Source of the DNA: Rhizobium sp. WYCCWR10014
GTDB lineage: Bacteria; Pseudomonadota; Alphaproteobacteria; Rhizobiales; Rhizobiaceae
NCBI RefSeq assembly: GCF_001657485.1
Contig: NZ_LXFU01000026.1
Span: forward strand, 1 to 38,474
Direction: 5' to 3'
Length of the DNA: 38,474 nt
Part shown: positions 8,879 to 17,467 of the stretch, in pieces
Numbering within the stretch: the first letter of the stretch is position 1
Layout of the letters: each line of letters begins with the position of its first letter
Notes under the pieces: model-generated
What the model saw: only the letters and a program-made list of their open reading frames with translations
What the model was told of the DNA's origin: nothing
The model's database searches: none
Position numbers and translations under genes: made by a program

Positions 8879-9825
8879 CCCGCTGACTCCGACACGCCGA
8901 CGTCCTGACCAAGTCGAGGCAAGTCGTAGGCTGTGCGCAATGCATCGCGCGTCCGCCTCAGCAAGTTTGGTTCTCCGGCGAAAAAGAGCCCTTCCACAGC
9001 GAGGCTGAACCGGGTGCGTGTATCGGCGCCCTGCAGCCTGGCTGAGGCCACCCGGTACGGATAGTGATCAGTCAGACGCAGCCTTCCCGCCAGATCATGC
9101 GCGGAAAGAAACCGGTTCGTCGCTTCAACGGTCGCCTGCCAATGGGCCATCCGCTTTCGCAGCATGGCGGCGTCATCGACTGGCCGATACCAATTATTGT
9201 TGTGAATCCGATAGAACCCGAGTGGATCCGACAAGGCGACAACGCTCCCCAGAAATGGATAGATGCCTGTGAGCCAGGCATCGGCAGACATGCGGAACTG
9301 CTCGGGAATATCCCCTGCAGCATTCCACGCGCTACGTCTTACAGCGATGGCTGATGTCATCGGGAAGGGCCACCAACCAGCCGATCTGGCGAGCCGTGGC
9401 GGCAAATTTCCTGAACACAGGGTCCGAGGGATTGGCCTGAAGGCTGGTGAGCCATCGGTCTGCGTTGGCTGAAGTCGGTGATAAACAAGCGATGCCTGAG
9501 GATTGCAGTGGAAAGCAGCGGCTGTTGCCGACAGCTTGCCTGGCGCCCACCAGTCATCGGCATCGAGAAAACAGAGGATGTCGCCACTGCTTAACTTCAC
9601 AGCAGCATTTATGGCGGCGGCCTGTCCCTGGTTCTCCTGGAAGAGCACCTTCACCCGCTTGTCATAGCCGTCGAGAACAGAGCGCGATTGGTCGCTTGAG
9701 CCGTCGTCGACGACGATTATCTCGACATTGGACGCCCGTTGGCTCAGGGCGCTGTCAATTGCCCGGGCAACGAAGCGACCGTAGTTGTAGTTATTGATGA
9801 GGACGCTGATTGTAGGCCGCTCCAT
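8875..9825 (-). CDS. Glycosyltransferase family 2 (GT-A)
   Basis: 316 residues. The N-terminal GT-A domain has ISVLINNYNYGRFV, EIIVVDDGSSDQS and the nucleotide/metal-binding LCFLDADDWW (DxD region). The C-terminal half (~200-316) is a less conserved acceptor region with the WYRPVDDA block. I chose ATG 9825 because GAGGGA lies six bases upstream; an in-frame TTG 12 bases earlier (9837) is less likely. It is the first gene of the minus-strand operon that runs through two GT4 genes, the copolymerase and gmd-fcl. Its promoter must lie in 9826-10372, shared with the divergent polymerase gene. Confidence 0.9.
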   Translation of the reverse strand: MERPTISVLINNYNYGRFVARAIDSALSQRASNVEIIVVDDGSSDQSRSVLDGYDKRVKVLFQENQGQAAAINAAVKLSSGDILCFLDADDWWAPGKLSATAAAFHCNPQASLVYHRLQPTQTDGSPAFRPIPRTLCSGNLPPRLARSAGWWPFPMTSAIAVRRSAWNAAGDIPEQFRMSADAWLTGIYPFLGSVVALSDPLGFYRIHNNNWYRPVDDAAMLRKRMAHWQATVEATNRFLSAHDLAGRLRLTDHYPYRVASARLQGADTRTRFSLAVEGLFFAGEPNLLRRTRDALRTAYDLPRLGQDVGVSESAG

Positions 9826-10372
9826 GACATCCCTCAAGCGCGTCGCTGGGCGACACGTCGGTGCGCCGGAGTTGCGAACGCTCGCGCAGTTGGCAGCGCG
9901 AATTGATGGAAGGAGTTCTGCTCGATCAGGATTTCGCCTTGAGCCGGTAGGATCACCGCCGACAACGCCGCAACGCGTGACGCTCCTCTTATATAATGTA
10001 CAAAACCAGGACCATGACGCAGAACCATTGCAATCCCAACCCTTCTAAGCGTCACCTGCCAACAGCCGGCTGCGCCAGAATTATTGCCTCACTTCACCGG
10101 AAACTGCGGCTCAGTGCGACGTGCTTCGCGGTATGCTTTCATCGTCAAGCTATCGGTGATTGGTCACGGGTGACATCTCCTCTTATGGGCAATGTCGTAG
10201 GTTCCAGCACCAACTTTTGGGGGAGGGGTAGACCGTAAGCATAATCCAAACAACGTCCTTGGATGATGGGTATGGACGTTAGGCTTAGCCCCGCCTTCGT
10301 TTGCGTTGGTTGACCGGGGATGTGGCGGGATGATTGTTGGTCAGCAGGCAGCGCTGCTATGAAAGGGGACCC
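9826..10372. promoter_or_regulatory. Divergent control region between the two polymer operons
   Basis: 547 bases without a convincing gene separate the GT2 operon (-) from the polymerase operon (+). It should hold both promoters. Visible features are TATAAT at 9992-9997 within an AT-rich patch and a 7-base inverted repeat, AACGTCC (10252-10258) and GGACGTT (10274-10280), separated by 15 bases, a candidate regulator site about 90 bases before the leader. No promoter can be assigned with confidence from sequence alone. Confidence 0.4.
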
Positions 10373-10435
10373 ATGTCTTTCCAGATTGCCGCGATCAACA
10401 GCCTCTCATCAGTCCAAGCAAGTCGGGACGGGTAA
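10373..10435 (+). CDS. Possible 20-aa leader peptide coupled to the polymerase gene
   Basis: ATG at 10373 is preceded by a strong ribosome site (AAAGGGG, 10362-10368, four bases before the ATG) and encodes MSFQIAAINSLSSVQASRDG, ending in TAA whose last A is the first base of the polymerase ATG (10435). The better ribosome site belongs to this short frame, so ribosomes may reach the polymerase by termination-reinitiation. I recognise no homolog. It could also be a chance frame; the argument is the combination of strong ribosome site and exact overlap. Confidence 0.35.
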   Translation: MSFQIAAINSLSSVQASRDG

Positions 10436-11760
10436 TGAGAGCGTATACGCTTAGAATAGCGAATGGGCCGACTGTCAGTTGGCGGGCAATAGAGTGCTGG
10501 GGCGCAGGCCTATGCGTTTTTCTTCAGACAGGCGCGCTTTTCCCGCTCATGTTGGCGGATGCCGACGGAGGCCTTAGCGGTCATGCCAGGTCTATATTGC
10601 GTCTGCTTTGTCTACCCGTATACGGGTTTACGTTGCTGATCCTGGCACGAAATTTTCCGCAATTCATCACAGCACTTAAGCGAAATTGGTTTGTCCCGCT
10701 GATGGTCGCCATGCCCTTCGTGTCTGTCTTCTGGTCGGTTGGCCCGTCGACGACTTTCAGGCGTGCCATCGGCCTGCTCTTCACTGTACTTCTGGCTTAT
10801 GTGTTGGCGATACGCTTTACGCCGAGGCAGTTGCTTCTCATCGCATTTGCCACGTTCGGAACATGTATCGTCCTCAGCCTGTTGCTTCTTGTGGTGTCGC
10901 CTGGGCTCGCTCGCATGCCCACGGACAGCGCGGTGCGCGGCATATTCATCCACAAGAACAGCCTTGGTTGGTACGCCGGCATGATGATACTCGTGTCGAC
11001 CGCCGTATTAATGGACGGCAATCGAGGCTTGCGGCGAACCGCTTTGATCTTGCTGATCGCGGGCGGGGCTTGTCTCTTCCTTTCCGGTTCGATGACCGCG
11101 ACAATTGCAACGGTGTCCGCATATTGTCTGATCGGGTTCTACTCCATGTTGCAGCGGATCCGTGGCATCGGTCGCATCGTCTTCATCCTGTTTTTTGTTC
11201 AAATGTTCGTCGGGATCCTCCTTTTGCTTCACGAATTCCTGGTCCCATTCCTTGAGGCGCTTGGCAAGGATGCCACTTTGACGGGCCGAGTGCCTTTGTG
11301 GGAGTTGGTCGATGGGCAGATCGCCGATCATCTGCTGCTCGGCTTCGGCTACCAAGCGTTTTGGACAGAGGCGAATCCCGAAGCCTGGATTATCTGGTCA
11401 AAGATCCAATGGATGGCTCCCCACGCCCATAATGGATTCCGAGATACGCTGCTGAGTTTCGGAATAAGCGGAATGACTTTGTTCGTTCTGATGCTTTTGC
11501 AGGCACTCCGCCAAGGGGCGGCCCTCCAATGCGCGGACCCGCCTTATGGCTGGCTCTGGCTGAACGTCTTCACGGTTGTGGTTTTGGTGATGAACCTGAC
11601 CGAGACGATCTTCCTGATCCAGAATGACGCGATTTTCATTCTGTTCACAACAGCCATCCTCATGTTCTCTCTTTACAAGCCTGTTGTTGTTTCGACGGCT
11701 CCCAGCCGCCAACTGCGAGCACCGGCCCGCGGCCCAACGGCGGAGCTGCAAATCTCATGA
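10435..11760 (+). CDS. Wzy/ExoQ-like polysaccharide polymerase (O-antigen ligase family)
   Basis: 441-residue multi-pass membrane protein with about ten or eleven hydrophobic helices. The Wzy_C-type signature is present: LTGRVPLWE (~residues 283-291), then GFGYQAFW and APHAHNGFRDTLLSFGISG, the periplasmic-loop region conserved in Wzy, WaaL and ExoQ proteins. Such proteins join lipid-linked repeats into the polymer on the periplasmic side. Because the window also has Wzx, a copolymerase and an exporter, a polymerase role is more likely than ligase. The gene ends with ATGA overlapping the start of the beta-helix gene, so they are co-translated. The start is supported by a moderate GGGACGGG site and by overlap with the preceding short frame. 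Confidence 0.88.
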   Translation: MRAYTLRIANGPTVSWRAIECWGAGLCVFLQTGALFPLMLADADGGLSGHARSILRLLCLPVYGFTLLILARNFPQFITALKRNWFVPLMVAMPFVSVFWSVGPSTTFRRAIGLLFTVLLAYVLAIRFTPRQLLLIAFATFGTCIVLSLLLLVVSPGLARMPTDSAVRGIFIHKNSLGWYAGMMILVSTAVLMDGNRGLRRTALILLIAGGACLFLSGSMTATIATVSAYCLIGFYSMLQRIRGIGRIVFILFFVQMFVGILLLLHEFLVPFLEALGKDATLTGRVPLWELVDGQIADHLLLGFGYQAFWTEANPEAWIIWSKIQWMAPHAHNGFRDTLLSFGISGMTLFVLMLLQALRQGAALQCADPPYGWLWLNVFTVVVLVMNLTETIFLIQNDAIFILFTTAILMFSLYKPVVVSTAPSRQLRAPARGPTAELQIS

Positions 11761-13886
11761 GGCACCGCTTCGCACCGATCTTGGGCATTTTGCTTGCGAT
11801 GCTCTTTCCGCAGCCGAGCAAGCTGGCCTCGGTGAGCCCGGATGCAGACTCTCCCGACAGATTGCGGACGGCGGTCAGGGAGGCAACCTGCGCCGAAGCT
11901 TCGCCGGCGACCTTTTCGGACAAGCTGAAGGGGACTTCACTGAGCAACATATTGACCGGAGCATCCGCGGCCCGGGCAGTATTCTATGTCTCTCCTGATG
12001 GCAAAGACACCTGGAGTGGCCAGCTTCCTAAAGCAAATTCTCGGCGTACAGACGGTCCTTTTGCCAGTATTGAAAGAGCGCGGGATGCTGCGCGCCAGAA
12101 GGGCGGCCAGAATACGATCGCAATGGGCAATGGGGATTACTATCTTGCTGAACCGATAGTCTTCGATGCTCGCGATGCCGGCCTGATCATCGCGGCGAGA
12201 TGCAACGAGGCGCCGGTTCTGCACGGCGGCCCGATTGTGCGCAATTGGACGGCGCAGGCCGATGGCCGCTGGAAGGCGTCACTAAAGCTGCCTGCGGGCC
12301 GGGATGTGGGCGATCTTTTCGTCAGCGGCGCGCGCCAGACGCAGGCTCGCTTTCCCAACGCTCCACTCGATGGAGACCCACGCAAAGGATGGCTTTTCGC
12401 GGCCAAGTGCACGCAGGACGACGATCTATGGCATGGTAACACTCGCTTTTGTTTCCATGCCGGCGATCTTCCGATCTCAAAAAATGCAGCAGGCCTTGTC
12501 GCCCACATCGTCGGTGGTTTTCATCCCGGCAGCCAGTGGGGCAGTGACACCCTCCCAGTGGTTTCAATCGACACCGCGAACCGGGCGATAAATACCCAAG
12601 GCACCGGCTATTTCTTCACCGCAGAAGGCAGCCGCTATTTTTTGACCGGGGCGGCGGCGCTGCTCGATGCGCCCGGGGAGTGGTGGTACGACCGCACCAA
12701 AGGTCAACTCGATTATATCCCGACCGATGGACTACCAACAAGTTCTACGGCTGTGGTCGGCATTCTGCCGACCTTCCTCAGGCTGGATGGAGCCGACGGG
12801 ATGGTTGTATCGGGGCTCCAGTTTCGGGATGGGGATCCGCGGGGCAGCGGCAAGTTCGGTACCGATACCAGAAGCTTTGGGGCCATACGGCTCGATCACT
12901 CGGACGGTGTTCGGCTGCTCGGCAACTCCATCGACAATGTCGGCGTCGGCATCCATGTTTCCGAGAGCAAAGATGTCTTGATTGCCGGCAACGTAATTGG
13001 AGATGTGGCTGGCAACGGGATTTACGTTGGAACGACCTATGGCAGCTTCGGCAAATCCGACGGTGCCATAATCCTGTCGAACCATATTCATGACATCGGA
13101 AGGGTTTACTTTGAAACCGCGGGGATATGGTTCCAGGCGACCGACAGTATCAGGATCGCTCATAACCTGGTCGAGAATACTGCGCAGTTCGGTATTGCCG
13201 GCGGCTCACTGTGGGGTGCACAAGACGCAGTTCATGACGCAGTCATCGAACATAACGAGATCCGCAATGCCAATCAGCAGACGGCAGATGGCGGTGCCAT
13301 CAAGCTAATGGGCGAGCAGGCAGACCTCCTGAACAGCAGCATCCGCTACAATCTGGTCACCGGGACAGGTCAACTTATGAATAGGGTCGATGGGACGTTT
13401 TGGCCTTTCGGATATGAAAATATCAATGAATGGCCCACTCCTATCAGTTGGGCGATCTACACCGATGGCAAGGCCAGTGGTGTGCGCATCGAAGGAAATA
13501 CGCTCTCGGACAACATATCGGCGATCGGCATCAACGGCGGCTGGAGCAACTTGGTGACGGGAAACGTCATCACGCACGGATCGGGAGCGGCTTTTCGCAT
13601 TGATGACGGTACGGGCAGGGGTTGGCGTCCGCCATGGGCACGTCCTAATCGTGTCGAGAGCAATATCGTGTCGATCGACAGCAGCAACGGGATTGCAGCG
13701 TATGTCTACGCTCCAGACCATGGGCCTGGATACGTGCAGTTCGCGAATAATCGCTACACCGGCAATTTGAACGACAAGAGCTTCCGAATACATCCTAGAA
13801 TCATGCCTTCGGGAGAATTTGGCAGTTTACAGGATCTTCAGAAGGCTGGGGCGGACACCGAAAGCGTCGTCGCGCGGCCCGAGTAA
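11757..13886 (+). CDS. Secreted right-handed parallel beta-helix protein (candidate glycan-active enzyme)
   Basis: 709 residues with an N-terminal signal-like segment (FAPILGILLAMLFPQPS) and no later membrane helix, so likely periplasmic or secreted. After residue ~74 comes AVFYVSPDGKDTWSGQLP and DGPFASIERARDAAR, an opening seen in parallel beta-helix glycan enzymes including, from memory, GH141-type proteins (a family with an alpha-L-fucosidase). From ~340 the sequence becomes a beta-helix with repeating turns such as GVRLLGNSIDNVGVGIHV, DVLIAGNVIGDVAGNGIYV and GVRIEGNTLSDNISAIGIN. The 4-base overlap with the polymerase gene suggests it acts on the same polysaccharide, as a depolymerase, lyase or epimerase. 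The GH141 link is tentative; the fold call is firm. Confidence 0.8.
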   Translation: MRHRFAPILGILLAMLFPQPSKLASVSPDADSPDRLRTAVREATCAEASPATFSDKLKGTSLSNILTGASAARAVFYVSPDGKDTWSGQLPKANSRRTDGPFASIERARDAARQKGGQNTIAMGNGDYYLAEPIVFDARDAGLIIAARCNEAPVLHGGPIVRNWTAQADGRWKASLKLPAGRDVGDLFVSGARQTQARFPNAPLDGDPRKGWLFAAKCTQDDDLWHGNTRFCFHAGDLPISKNAAGLVAHIVGGFHPGSQWGSDTLPVVSIDTANRAINTQGTGYFFTAEGSRYFLTGAAALLDAPGEWWYDRTKGQLDYIPTDGLPTSSTAVVGILPTFLRLDGADGMVVSGLQFRDGDPRGSGKFGTDTRSFGAIRLDHSDGVRLLGNSIDNVGVGIHVSESKDVLIAGNVIGDVAGNGIYVGTTYGSFGKSDGAIILSNHIHDIGRVYFETAGIWFQATDSIRIAHNLVENTAQFGIAGGSLWGAQDAVHDAVIEHNEIRNANQQTADGGAIKLMGEQADLLNSSIRYNLVTGTGQLMNRVDGTFWPFGYENINEWPTPISWAIYTDGKASGVRIEGNTLSDNISAIGINGGWSNLVTGNVITHGSGAAFRIDDGTGRGWRPPWARPNRVESNIVSIDSSNGIAAYVYAPDHGPGYVQFANNRYTGNLNDKSFRIHPRIMPSGEFGSLQDLQKAGADTESVVARPE

Positions 13887-14260
13887 CAAAAGGGCGCGGC
13901 GACGAGCAGTGTTCCTGCGGCGACAACGCCCACTAGACTAGATAACGACCTCTACAAGTATGTGCGTCAAAATCAGGACCTGGGGCGTGGTGAAGATTGG
14001 TGGTTGGGGATTCCCGGCTGGAGCAACTGAGATTGAACACTGACTTTTGGAGATGGAGCGTATCAGGGGCTTTGTGCCGGGTGGGACCAAAGGCAAACGC
14101 GGGTCCCCCGGCGATTTAGACGATCCAGGGCAAAGGCATCTCCTGACCTGCACGGGTGGCATCACCGTGCAATGTGGCCGGGAATGTCACGCCGGCAAGA
14201 GGAGCCTGGAAAAGCGCGTAGTGCGGCAGCCCGCCGCCAGAAGGCGACGGGCCGGCCAAG
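13887..14260. other. Convergent intergenic region, no gene recognised
   Basis: 374 bases between two converging beta-helix genes. Short frames here (for example 14047-14283, +) are Arg/Gly-rich with no recognisable domain. A hairpin TGCACGG (14149-14155) / CCGTGCA (14165-14171) is visible but lacks a T-run; the pair GGGCG (13892-13896) / CGCCC is weaker. These may serve as terminators; I see no mobile element. Confidence 0.4.
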
Positions 14261-16516
14261 TCAGACTAGCAGGAAGTCTTTGAAGTGAAGTGCTGCGGAA
14301 TTATCGAGATCCGCAACATGGACGGCCGCGCCCGCTGCGCTTCCATCCGCGTCATAGGATAGAATGCCGCTCTTCTGATCGTAGATCAGCTTGTCATCAG
14401 CCTCGAGCGCTTTTGTTCCGAGAACGAAATTCTCGTCCGAAAATTGGGACAGGCTGAGCGAGGCGAAAATCGAATGATCGAGCATCAGCTTGTCGCCAGC
14501 CGCGGAGGAGAAATCCCGGATATGGTCGATGCTGATATTGTCGGGCTTCACATTGAAGACGAAGGTATCGCCGCCGCCGCCACCGGTCAGAATGTCTGCG
14601 CCGGCCTTTCCGAGCAGCTTGTCGTTGCCGAGTCCGCCGTTCAGCTTGTCCGCACCAGCGCCACCATCGAGAACGTTGCTGCCGCTATTTCCGGTCAGCA
14701 CGTCGTTGTAGCTGGAGCCAGTCAAGTTTTCGATGCTGACGAACTTGTCACCGGCGGCATGGCCGCCCGTTGCGGCTCCAGTCGCCAAGTTGACGTTGAC
14801 CCCGCCGGAGCCCGCATAGCCGGCCGTGTCGTTGTCGGCACCACCATTGAGGATGTCCCCGCCGGCGCCGCCGGTGAGCTTGTCCGCGCCAGCTCCGCCA
14901 TTGAGAACGTTACTGCCGCCATTGCCGCCGGTCAGCACGTCGTTGTAGCTGGAGCCAGTCAAGTTTTCGACGCTGGCGATCTTGTCACCGGTGGCCTGCC
15001 CGCCCGATGCGGCCTTGGTCGCCAAATTGACGCTGACCGCGCCGGAGCCTGCATAGCTGGCCGTGTCGTTGCCACTACCACCGTCGAGCACGTCTGCGCC
15101 GGCGCCGCCCTTCAACACGTCGCTACCGCCGAGACCCTTGAAGGTTTCGTTGCCGCCGTTGGACTGACCGGTGTGTGGCAGGATGTCGTTGCCGCTGGTG
15201 CCGATGAACGCCTTCGTCGGCGTGGTTGGCGTTCCCGGTTGTGTCGGTGTGGTTGGCGTCCCCGGTTGCGTCGGCGTGGTTGGCGTCCCCGGATTCGTCG
15301 GCGTAGTTGGCGTTCCCGGTGCTGCGCTGGAGCTCGATTCGTAGGCACCGACATCGACAGTTCCAACGACGCGGGCGTGGCCGTCTAGATCGACCGAGCT
15401 GACGCCGTACTTGCTGGTTCCGTGGTCGATCGCCGCCGAGCCGGAGCCGAGGTGGAAGTTGTCGCTCGCTGCACCCGAGAATTTCGGGTCGACGCCGAGC
15501 TGGTTGCCGTTCGCCGCGCTCGGCATCGCGTTGCCGCCGTCGGTCTTGACCGAAGCCTGGCCGGCCGTGCCGTTGTAGGTGATGTTGTTGGCCCAGACGA
15601 CGTTAGTGTTCTTGTAGCTGTCGGTCGACGTGTTATCGATCGCGGTGTTGTTCTTGTTCAGCGATGGGTCCGCCACGGCGATGTTGTTGACCCAGGTGTT
15701 GTTGCTCGACGCCGAATTGCTGAGCTCGCCGCGCCAGGTGCCGCTGTTCTGTGGGTCCTGATTGTTGTGGTATGCGGTGTTGTTTTTCACCGTGACGGAG
15801 TCGCTCCAGGTAACCTGGATGCCTTTGCCGCCGTTCTCGTAGACAAGGTTGTTCTCGACCAGGGTCTTGAAAGTGTAGTTCGGATGACCGCTCGTCTGCG
15901 TGCTCTGGAAATCGTCGATGATGATGCCGTTGCCATCGGTGTGCGCACCCGACTTCGTGACGTTGTCATGCGAGATGTTGTTGCGCACGATCGTCCGGTA
16001 GCCGTCCGTCGAAGTATCGCCAGTGATGTTCCGGTTCTGGTAGATCGAGATACCGGAGAACCAGCCCGTCGATGCGTTATTGTAGGTCTCGTTCCCTTCG
16101 ATTTTGATGAAGTCCGACTGGTTGAACTGGATGCCGGACTCGCCGCTACCGTGGACCTTGTTGTTGAGAACTGAGATGTGGTGGGCGTTGTTCGCTTCAA
16201 TGCCGTCGCCTTTGGCGCCGCCGATGTCAAAGCCGTCGATTGTCACGTAGTTGGCGTTGACACTGATCGCGTTCCACGAGCCCGCGGGCGGCCGGATCAG
16301 GGCCCCGCCGGGCACTTCCGAGCGCAGCGTGATGTCGGCTGCCGCCGAGCCGTCTTTGTCGATGTTGATAGCTTCGTTGTAAGTCCCTGCCTTCACCACG
16401 ACCTCGTCGCCGGGTCTAAGGTTCGCCGACATCGCCTCGCCGATCGTGCGGAATGGAGAGGAGGCACTGCCGTTACCCCCGTTGCTGCCAGTCGTTGCTA
16501 CGTAGTATGTTGTCAT
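14261..16516 (-). CDS. RTX-type secreted parallel beta-helix protein (candidate lyase/epimerase)
   Basis: 751 residues from ATG 16516, chosen because GAGG lies 9-10 bases upstream and the sequence then starts directly with the beta-helix cap MTTYYVATTGSNGG; an upstream in-frame start at 16612 gives an unrelated Arg/Cys-rich tail. Domains: parallel beta-helix ~1-395 with typical turns (NYVTIDGFDIGGAKGDGI, HHISVLNNKVHGSGESGI), a Pro/Thr linker ~399-435, then RTX calcium-binding nonapeptides (GGAGADVLDGGSGNDT, GGAGADKLNGGLGNDKL) and a C-terminal region typical of type I secretion substrates. There is no N-terminal signal peptide. In rhizobia such proteins often leave by a PrsDE-like type I exporter and cut or modify exopolysaccharide; no exporter is in this window. 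Two ~79-residue RTX units are near duplicates. Confidence 0.88.
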   Translation of the reverse strand: MTTYYVATTGSNGGNGSASSPFRTIGEAMSANLRPGDEVVVKAGTYNEAINIDKDGSAAADITLRSEVPGGALIRPPAGSWNAISVNANYVTIDGFDIGGAKGDGIEANNAHHISVLNNKVHGSGESGIQFNQSDFIKIEGNETYNNASTGWFSGISIYQNRNITGDTSTDGYRTIVRNNISHDNVTKSGAHTDGNGIIIDDFQSTQTSGHPNYTFKTLVENNLVYENGGKGIQVTWSDSVTVKNNTAYHNNQDPQNSGTWRGELSNSASSNNTWVNNIAVADPSLNKNNTAIDNTSTDSYKNTNVVWANNITYNGTAGQASVKTDGGNAMPSAANGNQLGVDPKFSGAASDNFHLGSGSAAIDHGTSKYGVSSVDLDGHARVVGTVDVGAYESSSSAAPGTPTTPTNPGTPTTPTQPGTPTTPTQPGTPTTPTKAFIGTSGNDILPHTGQSNGGNETFKGLGGSDVLKGGAGADVLDGGSGNDTASYAGSGAVSVNLATKAASGGQATGDKIASVENLTGSSYNDVLTGGNGGSNVLNGGAGADKLTGGAGGDILNGGADNDTAGYAGSGGVNVNLATGAATGGHAAGDKFVSIENLTGSSYNDVLTGNSGSNVLDGGAGADKLNGGLGNDKLLGKAGADILTGGGGGDTFVFNVKPDNISIDHIRDFSSAAGDKLMLDHSIFASLSLSQFSDENFVLGTKALEADDKLIYDQKSGILSYDADGSAAGAAVHVADLDNSAALHFKDFLLV
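14701..15060. repeat. Internal duplication of the RTX block (period ~237 bp)
   Basis: The plus strand at 14701 (CGTCGTTGTAGCTGGAGCCA) recurs at 14938 and similarity continues past the GATAAATTTG-type divergence to the cysteine-free VNLAT region, giving two ~79-residue units with GSGxVxVNLAT and ENLTGSSYNDVLTG. A 237-base offset is exactly 79 codons, so the duplication keeps frame. Typical of RTX proteins evolving by unit duplication. Confidence 0.8.
15213..15320. repeat. Four 27-bp tandem repeats encoding a GTPTTPTxP linker
   Basis: Four consecutive copies of a nine-residue unit, GTPTTPTNP, GTPTTPTQP, GTPTTPTQP and GTPTTPTKA, lie between the beta-helix and the RTX domain of the minus-strand protein. 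Such Pro/Thr linkers are flexible spacers; the nearly identical DNA copies make this a site where strains are likely to differ in copy number. Confidence 0.85.
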
Positions 16517-16944
16517 GGTCTTGTTCCTCAACCCCCGCCCGTTAATATCTGTGGTTAATCCTGCGTTACGGCGGCAGGTTATAGGGCGACATTTTGGAGG
16601 GTGCAACAGCAACGCAACAGTAAGTGCTTGAGAAGCATAGCCTTATTGCTGCCACAATATCCGAATCGATCCAAAGTTACGTTTTGAAATATTTGGTGAA
16701 TTTAGAGTCGCCCAAAATGTGGCAGTATTAATATCTCGCTCTCCGCGAGTTATTCTTTCTGCAACCAGAGCGTCATGCATCCATTGAAAACTTTAGAAAA
16801 ACCTGATGGGCTTGGCTGGATTGCTCCCGCCAAATGCGGAATCGACATTTTTTTCAGAATTCGACAATTTTGGGCAGTATCGCCTTACGATTGGTGCTGA
16901 TCGAGATGGCAATGTGAGGTCGACCGAAGCGATTCGACCAACCC
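16517..16944. promoter_or_regulatory. Upstream region of the RTX gene, AT-rich
   Basis: About 430 bases, AT-rich compared with neighbours, containing no convincing gene. It should hold the promoter of the minus-strand RTX gene. An inverted pair ACATTTTGG (16588-16596) and CCAAAATGT (16712-16720) is separated by 115 bases, and CTCGC/GCGAG forms a small hairpin near 16737-16751. A regulator binding two distant sites is possible but unproven. The right part grades into transposon debris. Confidence 0.35.
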
Positions 16945-17120
16945 ATCGCCCAGCATTTCAAGCGCCACCGCTTTCCCGCCGAGATCATCGGGCATGTGCA
17001 TGACTACACTTTCCGTTTCCGCTGGGCCTGCCTTATGTCGACGATCTGCTTGGCGAGCGCGGTATCGATGTCTCGTTCCAGGCCGTGTCTGAGTGGGCGA
17101 CCAAGTTAGGCCGCTGGGCG
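16945..17120 (+). pseudogene. IS6-family transposase fragment
   Basis: The plus strand encodes HFKRHRFPAEIIGH, then after a frameshift LPYVDDLLGERGIDVSFQAV and SEWATKLGR. These match the start of IS6-family DDE transposases (consensus-like KRHRFPxEII ... LSLRxVEEMLxxRGIxVSHxTVxxWxxKFG). Only ~60 residues survive; the catalytic domain and inverted repeats are not found. Nothing is recognisable in 17121-17461 beyond short chance frames, though it may contain more decayed insertion-sequence DNA. Confidence 0.65.
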
Positions 17121-17467
17121 AGACCTCGGATCGGTGGCGCTTAGATCGGTAGTCGAGAAAGTCGCTCTCTATGGAATCCAACTTGCTCCGTCGGCTGACC
17201 CGGCTTGGATCGATCCGGTGGGCAAGATGCATGCACCATATTCATCTCATAAGCGGGCCGCCCCGCAGGGTCCCTGGTTTTTCTCGCCGCGTTGTAAAGA
17301 AGCATATCGATGGTTGCCGTAGACTATGAGTTGCCCTGGTCGCAGTGAACGGATGGGGACAACTGTTTAACTCGGATGGCAACGGTGATGGCCGCCGCTT
17401 CGATCTTGCTCTGCATCCGGCAGTCAAGGTGGAAGATCCAAGGTAGCGGACGCTCCGCCTTCCTAGA

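Noticed and set aside
14047..14283. 78-codon plus-strand frame between the beta-helix genes
   Set aside because: Arg/Gly-rich, overlaps the end of the RTX gene, no ribosome site, no domain.
15213..15320. CRISPR-like tandem repeats
   Set aside because: Contiguous coding repeats without spacers, in frame in a Pro/Thr linker.
14444..15388. 314-codon plus-strand frame opposite the RTX region
   Set aside because: Shadow of the repeat-rich RTX gene; its Val/Ala-rich repetitive sequence follows the duplicated DNA and it has no ribosome site or domain.
16612..16612. Upstream start of the RTX beta-helix gene
   Set aside because: The extra 32 residues are basic and Cys-rich, unlike the family; ATG 16516 has the ribosome site and begins at the domain edge.
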